DNA of 6,681 nt, from positions 1-6,681 of the forward strand of contig JAAEES010000061.1 of assembly GCA_013415575.1 (NCBI GenBank), in the 5' to 3' direction. This document shows, piece by piece, positions 1 to 5,465 of this stretch. Origin of the DNA: Methanomicrobiales archaeon (GTDB lineage Archaea; Halobacteriota; Methanomicrobia; Methanomicrobiales; Methanospirillaceae). Made by a program: the position numbers and the translations under genes. Position 1 is the stretch's first letter, and every line of letters starts with the position of its first letter. The notes below the pieces were generated by a model. That model was not told where the DNA came from. It did not search any database and worked only from the letters and a program-made list of their open reading frames with translations.

Positions 1-80
1 TAGCTCATTTCCAGGTCTTCGCCAGATGATCACCCGGGGACCTATGGCTGCGCTGTATCGGCACGCATATATATTGAGTG
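1..80. other. Non-coding edge region downstream of pyrC, with a possible leftward TATA box
   Basis: No convincing coding frame or RNA gene is visible here. On the minus strand, just after the pyrC stop codon, there is an AT-rich stretch (CAATATATATG, about 66-76) that resembles an archaeal box A. If used, it would start leftward transcription near 45-48 and serve a gene beyond the left edge. A GGTGATC element (about 29-35, minus strand) could be a ribosome binding site, but the only nearby ATG (6-8) is too far away for a good fit. No clear oligo-T terminator for pyrC is seen. All of this is inference from short motifs. Confidence 0.25.
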
Positions 81-1355
81 TCAGGGATAATAACCCCTTC
101 CCGGGAACCAGAGAGGAGCGGTCTCGTGAAATTCCCCACCATGGTACGCTGGAGCCCCGCCCAGGATGACCTGTTCAGGGAAGACCGCCGGGAACCCTTC
201 GTAGGGTGTCCATCCGGCCCGGCTATGGAGTTCATCAACGGAGATTGCGGTGATCCCCTCTCCGTAGAGTGCGAAATCGGCCCGCGCTCCCGGCAGAAAA
301 CCTGCCCGGGGGATGCCAAGGATATCGGCCGGTCTCCAGGAGGTCTTCTCCATGAGTGATGCCCGTGAGAGTCTGCCCTCCTTCATCCTGGCCACGAGGA
401 GGGGGAGCATGGTCTCCACGCCCGGAATCCCCGAAGGCGCATCACCGAAGGGAACATCCTTTTCCCGCAGGGTATGCGGTGCATGGTCTGATGCGATCAC
501 ATCGATCCGATCCCACATCCCTTCGAGCTGTTTGCGTTCCCTCTCGCTCCGAATCGGGGGATTAACCTTCCGGAGGGTGTCGCTGCCGATGCTCTGCTCG
601 ATGGAGAGGAAGAGGTGGTGAGGGGTGACCTCAACCGATGCGGTTCCCGCGGCGGCGACCGAGCTGGCAACGCTCAGGTGGCAGAAATGGAGGCGGGCAC
701 TCTTACCGTGCGATTGGACGATGGCCTGGACGATCTTCGTTTCCCCGCGGGGAGGCCGGTTCCGGTTGTGATCGGCAAGGGTGCCGGGAATTGCGGTTCC
801 TGCCTCCTCGGCATGGATGGTGGCAAGACCCCCGAGCCTGCCGATCCCGGAGAGGGCCGCAGAAAGGTCCTCAGGGGAAAGGCCCTCACCATAGCTCGAT
901 GGGGCGGCAAAGATCTCCCCGAAAGCCATGGCGCCCTCCTGCCAGAGGGCTGAAAGATCGGTGCCTGGCGTCACACCGGCATTGATGGCGAAACTGCAGC
1001 AGGAGTTCCGGCCTGCTTCTGCCACCCGGCTCCGGAAGGCCTCCGGGGTGGTGAGGGGGGGGATGGTGTTGGGCTGGTCGACCACCACCGTCACTCCCCC
1101 GGCAATGGCACTCATGCTCCCGCTCTCCCAGTCCTCCTTCTCCCGCTGGATGCCGCCCCGCAGGTGCACGTGCATATCGATGGCGCCGGGTAGCACGGTC
1201 ATTCCCCGGCAGGAGATTATCTGTTCTGCCGGCAGCGGTGCCCCGGTGTGGCAGACCAGGCCGTCCCGGATGGAGAGATCCGCTACCCGCCCATCGGGGA
1301 GGATCACATCGGCGAGAACCAGGTCGTACCTGGAAACGCTCATGGAAGAGATCAT
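81..1355 (-). CDS. pyrC: Dihydroorotase (class I, archaeal type)
   Basis: Zinc amidohydrolase of 424 residues, catalysing the reversible cyclisation of N-carbamoyl-aspartate to dihydroorotate, the third step of de novo pyrimidine synthesis in the cytoplasm. Visible motifs in order: DMHVHLR (60-66) with metal ligands H62 and H64 and substrate-binding R66; DQPNT (93-97); H181 in TIHAE; H226 in FCHLS; TPHHLF (244-249); NPPIRS (265-270); and ASDHAPH (288-294) with catalytic D290. The class I signature GIPGVET (309-315) follows. Length and motif order fit the family. Oddity: at the position that usually carries the carbamylated lysine (KIF in many relatives) the sequence reads GEIF, with E147. The start is uncertain: ATG at 1355 and an in-frame ATG at 1343 (product beginning MSVSRYDL, 420 residues) are both possible, and neither has a clear ribosome binding site. 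It lies 28 nt after the RND transporter stop and is probably co-transcribed with it. Confidence 0.93.
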   Translation of the reverse strand: MISSMSVSRYDLVLADVILPDGRVADLSIRDGLVCHTGAPLPAEQIISCRGMTVLPGAIDMHVHLRGGIQREKEDWESGSMSAIAGGVTVVVDQPNTIPPLTTPEAFRSRVAEAGRNSCCSFAINAGVTPGTDLSALWQEGAMAFGEIFAAPSSYGEGLSPEDLSAALSGIGRLGGLATIHAEEAGTAIPGTLADHNRNRPPRGETKIVQAIVQSHGKSARLHFCHLSVASSVAAAGTASVEVTPHHLFLSIEQSIGSDTLRKVNPPIRSERERKQLEGMWDRIDVIASDHAPHTLREKDVPFGDAPSGIPGVETMLPLLVARMKEGRLSRASLMEKTSWRPADILGIPRAGFLPGARADFALYGEGITAISVDELHSRAGWTPYEGFPAVFPEQVILGGAPAYHGGEFHETAPLWFPGRGYYP

Positions 1356-1383
1356 GTGCCGCAGCAGGGAAAAAGGTGTCCGC
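1356..1383 (-). other. 28-nt spacer between the RND transporter and pyrC
   Basis: The spacer reads, in the direction of transcription, from the transporter TGA to the pyrC ATG. It contains a run of five T (1370-1374) and no GGAGG or GGTGA match. The short gap argues for co-transcription. The T run is too short for a confident terminator call, although oligo-T can terminate archaeal RNA polymerase, so partial attenuation is possible. Confidence 0.35.
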
Positions 1384-3648
1384 TCATCCCTGAACCGGTG
1401 GGGGAACGTGGTCGCCCTTCCGCTTCTCCAGCCCGCCGATAAGCACCAGGATGGCGGGCATGACGATGATGGCGCCGATCAGTGAGAATCCGACCGTAAT
1501 AACGGTGACGATACCGAAATTGGCTATCATGTTAAAGCTGGACATGGTGAGGGCCGCAAACCCGAAGACCGTGGTCAGTCCCGAAACGGTGATGGCGGTT
1601 CCTATCCGGCCCACTCCCTGGGTGATGGCAGGCAGCAATGCCAGGCCCCGCTCCCGCTCCTCATACACCCGCTCCATGATCAGGATGGTATACTCGGATG
1701 CCACACCGATGGACATTGAGCCGAGAACCGCTGTCATCGGGGTGTAGTCGATGCCCAGCAGCCACATGATCAGGCCGTTCCAGCCAACGATCATCATGAT
1801 GGGGATGACGGGGGTTGCCGCCCGGCCGACCTTCCGGAAGATGAGGAACAGGAACCCGAAGATCAGGCCGAATGCGAGCAGGGTCATGGTGATCTTGCTC
1901 CGGGAGATTGCATCGATGAGGTTGGTGAACATTTCGAGCATCCCGGTAACAGTCGCCGTCACACCCGGCGGTGGGGGATTCCATTCCAGGTCACGCTGCA
2001 CATCCGCAATCATCGACATGGCCACTTCGTTCTCCATGTCGATGGTGGAGAACGTGATGATGGCCTCACTGTTCCCGCTAAGGTAGCGGTTCTGCTCACT
2101 TTCAGGGATCCGTGCCAGGGCCGTCTTCAGTTCACTGTTGTCTGCGGGAAGCACTCCCCCGTTGTATCGCATCAGGATATCCGCTATGCTCGCGGATCCG
2201 GTGATTTTGTCGTTACGGGCGACTTCATACTGCTGGAACTGGTACATCCAGGCGATGGTCTGCGCATCGATGACGTTATCGCCGCGGACATAGATTGGGA
2301 GCGATGAGGTCGAACCCATGGTCCGGCTTACCTTATTCAGGTCGATGACCGCCGGCATATCCTGGGGAACGAAGGAATCCTCGTTGGTGTTGATGATGAT
2401 CTCCTGGTCAAGCTGGAACCCGATGAAGGCAACCATTGCACAGAGGATCAGGACCGGCACCGGGCTCTTTGCTACCCGCGTGGCGACACTCCCGAGGGCT
2501 GTATTGTACTTCTCGATGTGGTGGGTCTTCCCGTTCGTGTTCCCAGCCCCTTCGGCAGGGTACTTCGGCCGGTACTTCAGGAGAATTCCCACCGTGGGCA
2601 CCATGATGAGGGCCATGAGGTAGCAGGAAGCAACCCCGATGATGCAGAGTATGCCGAAGTCCCGGAGCATGGGTATCGGTGAGATCATCATGGCCAGGAA
2701 TCCCATACAGGTGGCGATCATGGCATAGAGGACAGAAGGTCCGGCCTTGGTGATGGTGGTTTTTGCTGCCTGGGCGAGTGGTACAGATCTCGCTTCCTCA
2801 TCGAACCGGGAGTGGAACTGAATAGCGTAATCGATCCCAATCCCGATCAGCACCGGGAAGGCAGCTATGGCCACCATGCTGATCTGCATCCCAACCAGGC
2901 CCATGATTCCGAACGTGAGCACCAGCCCAGCGGCCACGATGCCGATGGAGAGAAACCGGTACCGCACGTGGGAGAAGAGCAGCCCGACAGCGATGACCAT
3001 CAGGATCATGGCGATCAGGATCAGCTGGCCCATGGAGCTCCCCATTTCCTGGCTCATCTGCTGCTGGAAAGCCGGGTTTCCGGTGACGATGACGCTGACA
3101 CCCGGGGGTGGGCTGGAGAGGGTGATGATCGATTCGAAATTGTCGATTACTGCCGCCTGGGAGTCCTGGGAGAGTCCCGGCTCGAGTGTGATTACCGAAA
3201 TGGTCATCAGGTTTGACGGGACGTACCGCTCCACGGTCTCTTCGGGAATCCCCTCGAGAGCCATCGAGATCTCGGCCTTCGACCCGGGCAGCATGCCGCC
3301 CCTCATCTGTTTCACAAGGTCTACAACACCCGATACCCCGGTCACGTACGGTTCATCCGCGAGGTCCCGATGCAGGCGGTCGGTATAGGCCAGGACATCG
3401 GGGTTGAGGATGTCATCGCTCTCGATGATCAACATGATGCTGTCGGACTGGAAGGTGCTGCTATACTTGTCGAGAAGCATCCCCCGTTCGGTATCCTTGT
3501 CGATATAGGTATCCGAGCCGGTCTGCATGGTGACCAGCGTGGTGCCGAAGAGGGCAATGGCAAACACCACAGCCATTGCCACCATGACCATCCGCGGCCG
3601 GTTTGTCACCGCTCCGACAAGGAGAACAAACGGATTTTTCAGGGACAT
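1384..3648 (-). CDS. RND-superfamily transporter, HAE3/MMPL-like
   Basis: Integral membrane protein of 754 residues, expected to export a hydrophobic or amphiphilic compound using an ion gradient; the substrate is unknown. It shows the duplicated RND architecture. TM1 (about 18-40) is followed by an extracytoplasmic porter domain (41-205), then TM2-TM6 (about 207-226, 232-252, 255-276, 303-324, 329-357). The second half repeats this: TM7 (394-412), porter domain (413-580), TM8-TM12 (584-603, 609-631, 637-657, 683-703, 708-738). The halves share PPPGV..VTG (180-190 and 560-569) and a conserved stretch at 118-158 and 498-537. The TM4 relay motif is GIGIDYAI (269-276, D273); the TM10 equivalent is GVASEYTI, with E652 in place of Asp. 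Length and lack of long coiled insertions fit the archaeal/bacterial HAE3 or MMPL group rather than AcrB (about 1,040). The start at 3648 fits directly ahead of TM1, with a weak GTGAG 7 nt upstream. It is the first gene of a likely operon with pyrC. Confidence 0.9.
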   Translation of the reverse strand: MSLKNPFVLLVGAVTNRPRMVMVAMAVVFAIALFGTTLVTMQTGSDTYIDKDTERGMLLDKYSSTFQSDSIMLIIESDDILNPDVLAYTDRLHRDLADEPYVTGVSGVVDLVKQMRGGMLPGSKAEISMALEGIPEETVERYVPSNLMTISVITLEPGLSQDSQAAVIDNFESIITLSSPPPGVSVIVTGNPAFQQQMSQEMGSSMGQLILIAMILMVIAVGLLFSHVRYRFLSIGIVAAGLVLTFGIMGLVGMQISMVAIAAFPVLIGIGIDYAIQFHSRFDEEARSVPLAQAAKTTITKAGPSVLYAMIATCMGFLAMMISPIPMLRDFGILCIIGVASCYLMALIMVPTVGILLKYRPKYPAEGAGNTNGKTHHIEKYNTALGSVATRVAKSPVPVLILCAMVAFIGFQLDQEIIINTNEDSFVPQDMPAVIDLNKVSRTMGSTSSLPIYVRGDNVIDAQTIAWMYQFQQYEVARNDKITGSASIADILMRYNGGVLPADNSELKTALARIPESEQNRYLSGNSEAIITFSTIDMENEVAMSMIADVQRDLEWNPPPPGVTATVTGMLEMFTNLIDAISRSKITMTLLAFGLIFGFLFLIFRKVGRAATPVIPIMMIVGWNGLIMWLLGIDYTPMTAVLGSMSIGVASEYTILIMERVYEERERGLALLPAITQGVGRIGTAITVSGLTTVFGFAALTMSSFNMIANFGIVTVITVGFSLIGAIIVMPAILVLIGGLEKRKGDHVPPPVQG

Positions 3649-3675
3649 TCGTGCTCACAGGTTGGCAGGATAGGC

Positions 3676-3685
3676 TGATAAAGAA
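3676..3685 (-). promoter_or_regulatory. TATA-like box of the RND transporter operon
   Basis: The minus strand reads TTCTTTATCA, a fair match to archaeal box A. With the usual 25-nt spacing, transcription would begin around 3652-3656, giving a leader of only a few bases or a nearly leaderless mRNA. The same octamer CTTTATCA recurs upstream of the leftward gene starting at 4570, which supports it as a promoter element of this organism. It is called by motif and position only. Confidence 0.45.
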
Positions 3686-3687
3686 TT

Positions 3688-3706
3688 TGTTGTGAATGAG
3701 ACAACA
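3688..3706. promoter_or_regulatory. Inverted repeat TGTTGT-N7-ACAACA, candidate operator
   Basis: A perfect 6-bp dyad with a 7-bp spacer begins 2 bp upstream of the TATA-like box of the transporter gene. In archaea this is where activators, or repressors blocking TBP/TFB, commonly bind. Dimeric regulators of drug-efflux pumps often use such dyads. A 6-bp dyad can arise by chance in a window of this size, so the position is the main support. Confidence 0.35.
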
Positions 3707-3854
3707 CGACTCCGCCCCCAGAACATCCCTGGTGTCGACCCGGGCCCAAAAGGACATGAGCCTCCGGTGAACCGGCAGAACGCAGAAAGGTCTGCCTCCT
3801 GCCATGGATCAGCAATGGCCGGAAAACACTCCTGTTCTCCCGGGCCCACATTTC
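3707..3854. other. Non-coding stretch with short hairpins and a repeated CCCGGGCCCA
   Basis: This lies between the stop of the 47-residue gene and the transporter promoter. No frame here has a ribosome binding site or a protein-like composition. It holds two small perfect hairpins, CCGG-TGAA-CCGG (3764-3775) and GCAGA-AAGG-TCTGC (3784-3797), and two copies of CCCGGGCCCA at 3739-3748 and 3839-3848, exactly 100 bp apart. The hairpins could lie in the 3' end of the upstream leftward transcript, but no oligo-T run accompanies them, so I do not call a terminator. Confidence 0.4.
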
Positions 3855-3998
3855 TTAGACCCTGCTGCCTGCCTTCCTGACTGCATCGGCCGCCCGGGGA
3901 AGTATCTGCTCCGCCCGCTGTCTCATTTCATCAGAGAGTATGAAGGGCGCCCGCCGGAGGGCGATATCCTGTTTTCTCCAGATCAACCGCTCTTCCAT
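3855..3998 (-). CDS. Small coupled protein, 47 residues, unknown function
   Basis: I do not recognise this protein. It begins MEERLIWRKQDIALRRAP and ends in TAA at 3855. It is rich in Arg, Glu and Ala, with a probable amphipathic helix over roughly residues 22-43, and has no cysteine, signal peptide or membrane segment; it is expected to be soluble. The start is chosen from the ribosome binding site: GGGGAGG (4006-4012, minus strand) sits 7 nt before the ATG at 3998, near ideal. The alternative ATG at 4004 overlaps the upstream stop as ATGA (giving 49 residues, MTMEER) but is only 1 nt from the GGAGG. In either case it is tightly coupled to the preceding ADP-ribosyltransferase-like gene, so a shared function, as a partner, inhibitor or regulator of that protein, is plausible but unproven. 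Confidence 0.68.
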   Translation of the reverse strand: MEERLIWRKQDIALRRAPFILSDEMRQRAEQILPRAADAVRKAGSRV

Positions 3999-4000
3999 AG

Positions 4001-4570
4001 TCATGCCTCCCCGGACCCTGCCATCTCGATGCCGATGATGACCACCGGTGTCCCGTCCCACCGGACGGTTGTCGCTCCGGTGGTAACCCAGGTCGCATTC
4101 CGCGGGTAGAGTACCTGCTCATCGAGTACAACCGCAGGGTCATCTGGATGACTCATATAGGCAACGATCACCCGCGTCTCCTGCTCCACACCGGGCAGCT
4201 TCCGGAGAACAACATCCGGGTCTGGGGAAAACAGGGTGTATCCCGGATCCCGGATGAGGTGGGGGATGAGACCGGTAAAGACTCCTCCCTCGCCGCCCGT
4301 CTCCTTCACATCGAGCATGAAGAGGAAATTGTGGGCAATGTCACGGTTCATCCCGTGAAAGAGAAGCCCCTCACGGGACAGGGCCGATGTTGCCAGGGCG
4401 TGATCGAGGTGGCCGATGAACACCTCAAAACATCCCGACTCCTCCGTGTCAGCGAGGAGCCGGGGATTCCTGAGGATGTGCTGGACATCCTCCTCGTATT
4501 CCCGGAAAAAATTAAGGGCAGCTCGTTCTTTCTGATCCAGTTCCGTCACTGTTGCGGCATGTTCAGGCAT
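4001..4570 (-). CDS. Putative ADP-ribosyltransferase-fold protein (divergent active site)
   Basis: A soluble 189-residue protein with no signal peptide or membrane segment. By eye it follows the layout of the ART exoenzyme family (R-S-E clade). A helical N-terminal part (about 14-65) includes IGHLDHALATSAL (52-64), like the I..LD.AL.K..L helix that precedes the first strand in that family. GLLFHGM (68-74) sits where those enzymes have LYRG. GYTLFSPDPDVVL (110-122) sits where they have the STS motif. DEQVLYPRNATWVTTGA (150-166) sits where they have ExEVLLPxGTxFxV. If so, all three active-site positions differ: Arg becomes H72, STS becomes FSP (114-116), and ExE becomes DEQ (150-152). LLFHG also resembles the HG motif of PARP-type enzymes. 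It may be inactive, bind NAD differently, or have another substrate. AGGAG (4573-4577) precedes the ATG by 2 nt, which is short. The alternative is a methanogen-specific hypothetical protein. The gene itself is sure; the fold is inference. Confidence 0.55.
   Translation of the reverse strand: MPEHAATVTELDQKERAALNFFREYEEDVQHILRNPRLLADTEESGCFEVFIGHLDHALATSALSREGLLFHGMNRDIAHNFLFMLDVKETGGEGGVFTGLIPHLIRDPGYTLFSPDPDVVLRKLPGVEQETRVIVAYMSHPDDPAVVLDEQVLYPRNATWVTTGATTVRWDGTPVVIIGIEMAGSGEA
4006..4012 (-). promoter_or_regulatory. Shine-Dalgarno GGGGAGG for the 47-residue gene
   Basis: The strongest ribosome binding site in the leftward genes. It lies inside the last codons of the upstream gene, 7 nt from the ATG at 3998 and 1 nt from the ATG at 4004, so it favours the 3998 start. 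Its presence is the best evidence that the small frame is translated. Confidence 0.65.
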
Positions 4571-4653
4571 TGCTCCTGAACGTATCAGAAAAATTCTTGA
4601 AAAATCTTCCGGAATGATAAAGGATTCCTGGATAAAAACGATGAAATAGTGCT
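4571..4653. promoter_or_regulatory. Divergent promoter region between the ART-like gene and the ATPase gene
   Basis: An 83-bp AT-rich spacer between divergent genes. The minus strand has CTTTATCA (4615-4622), 45 nt from the leftward ATG, predicting a leader of about 20 nt that includes AGGAG. Its plus-strand complement TGATAAAG could be the rightward box, placing that start near 4645, a short leader ahead of the ATG at 4654; GGATAAAAAC (4630-4639) is another candidate but too close. A 5-bp dyad GGAAT-N8-ATTCC (4611-4628) encloses the box. A tandem repeat, GAAAAATTCTT (4588-4598) then GAAAAATCTT (4599-4608), overlies the predicted leftward start site. These elements suggest that one regulator could control both genes; binding is not shown. 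Confidence 0.5.
4573..4577 (-). promoter_or_regulatory. Shine-Dalgarno AGGAG of the ART-like gene
   Basis: AGGAG lies only 2 nt before the ATG at 4570, closer than usual. The next in-frame alternative, GTG at 4549, has no ribosome binding site, so the ATG is kept. The short spacing may mean weak translation. Confidence 0.4.
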
Positions 4654-5373
4654 ATGCATCTCACGCGGCTCTGCCTGCTCCACGATTCCTTCCCCACCCG
4701 GCATCACTACCCGTTCAGTCTGGAGATCTTCAGGAAGACGGACTGTATCGGGTTCAGCCGCCCGGTGACCTTCTTCATCGGGGAGAACGGGACCGGTAAG
4801 TCCACGCTGCTTACGGCAATCGCCCGGAAGAGCGGCATCCATATCTGGGAGGAGCACCAGAGAGGCAGGTACCACGGTAATCCCTACGAGGATGACTTAT
4901 ACAGGTACATCACGCTCGAAGGGGACTGCGGGGAGGTACGAGGATCGTTTTTTGCCTCCGAGATCTTCCGCCACTTTGCCGAGATCCTCGACGAATGGGC
5001 GGTCGCCGATCCTGAATCGTTGCGCTACTTCGGGAACGCCTCCCTGCTGGAACGGTCCCACGGCCAGTCCCATATGACCTTTTTTGAGAACCGGTTCCGG
5101 ATACCGGGCCTCTACCTCCTGGACGAGCCGGAGAACGCTCTCTCCCCTCGGATGCAGCTCGAACTCCTGCGGTTGTTCCGCAGGTTCACCGCCACGGAAA
5201 AGGTCCAGTTCATCATCGCCACCCACTCGCCTATCCTCCTCGCATATCCGGATGCTGATATTTACAGTTTTGACATCGTTCCCGTCCGGAAGGTGGCCTA
5301 CGAGGAGACCGAGTACTTCCGGATCTACCGGGATTTTCTCAATAACCGGGAGCGGTACCTGGAGGATCTCTAG
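4654..5373 (+). CDS. Compact ABC-type AAA ATPase (COG3910-like)
   Basis: A soluble 239-residue P-loop ATPase. Motifs: Walker A GENGTGKST (43-51), an ABC-signature-like SHGQSH (135-140), Walker B GLYLLDEPE (152-160), a D-loop NALSP (161-165) and the H-switch ATHSP (189-193). The order and short spacing match the uncharacterised predicted ATPases of COG3910, relatives of the OLD/RecF group, without the long coiled coil of SMC or RecF and with no nuclease or membrane domain attached. The N-terminal FPTRHHYPF (13-21) and the C-terminal YEETEYFRIYRDFL (216-229) also fit that family. It probably dimerises on ATP and acts on nucleic acid or a protein partner; the true role is unknown. The start at 4654 has no clear ribosome binding site, and an ATG at 4641 is followed at once by a stop, so a short-leader mRNA is likely. 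It is divergent from the ART-like gene and convergent with the condensation-domain gene. Confidence 0.88.
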   Translation: MHLTRLCLLHDSFPTRHHYPFSLEIFRKTDCIGFSRPVTFFIGENGTGKSTLLTAIARKSGIHIWEEHQRGRYHGNPYEDDLYRYITLEGDCGEVRGSFFASEIFRHFAEILDEWAVADPESLRYFGNASLLERSHGQSHMTFFENRFRIPGLYLLDEPENALSPRMQLELLRLFRRFTATEKVQFIIATHSPILLAYPDADIYSFDIVPVRKVAYEETEYFRIYRDFLNNRERYLEDL

Positions 5374-5388
5374 GTATTCATCCTGTTG

Positions 5389-5414
5389 AAAAGAAAAGAG
5401 GCTTTAAAAAGAAA
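5389..5414 (-). terminator. Oligo-T terminator of the condensation-domain gene
   Basis: Reading leftward past the stop at 5466, the transcript meets two pyrimidine runs, TTTCTTTTTAAAG (about 5401-5413) and CTTTTCTTTT (about 5389-5398). Archaeal RNA polymerase terminates at such T-rich tracts without needing a hairpin. The rightward ATPase gene has no comparable T run on its own strand in the 92-bp convergent spacer. Confidence 0.55.
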
Positions 5415-5465
5415 CGAGTACGGGGCCGGAGGAGTTTCAGAGGTTTCAATGTGGGCGCTGACACC

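Noticed and set aside
1370..1374. T5 run after the transporter stop as a terminator
   Set aside because: It is too short and isolated for a confident archaeal terminator, and the 28-nt gap to pyrC argues for read-through.
928..1485. Rightward open frame of about 185 codons across the pyrC start and the transporter end
   Set aside because: It is antisense to two well-supported genes and to their junction, with no recognisable product.
2867..3388. Rightward open frame of about 173 codons opposite the RND transporter
   Set aside because: It lies fully antisense to the transporter. Its composition (many Met, Ser, Pro, Thr) mirrors hydrophobic codons on the other strand, and no ribosome binding site or domain is visible.
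3639..3851. Leftward open frames of about 64-70 codons running from the 3850 area into the transporter start
   Set aside because: They have no ribosome binding site, a low-complexity Gly/Pro/Ser composition, and they overlap the transporter promoter elements.
3692..3880. Rightward open frame of 62 codons in the same spacer
   Set aside because: It overlaps the end of the 47-residue gene, has no ribosome binding site or promoter, and no protein-like pattern.
4002..4004. ATG at 4004 (ATGA overlap) as start of the small gene
   Set aside because: It is only 1 nt from the GGAGG, while the next ATG at 3998 is 7 nt away. It is kept as an alternative but not preferred.
4148..4579. Rightward open frame of about 143 codons opposite the ART-like gene
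   Set aside because: The leftward frame is longer, ends in a coupled start with a strong ribosome binding site, and starts after an AGGAG and a TATA-like box. The rightward frame has none of these.
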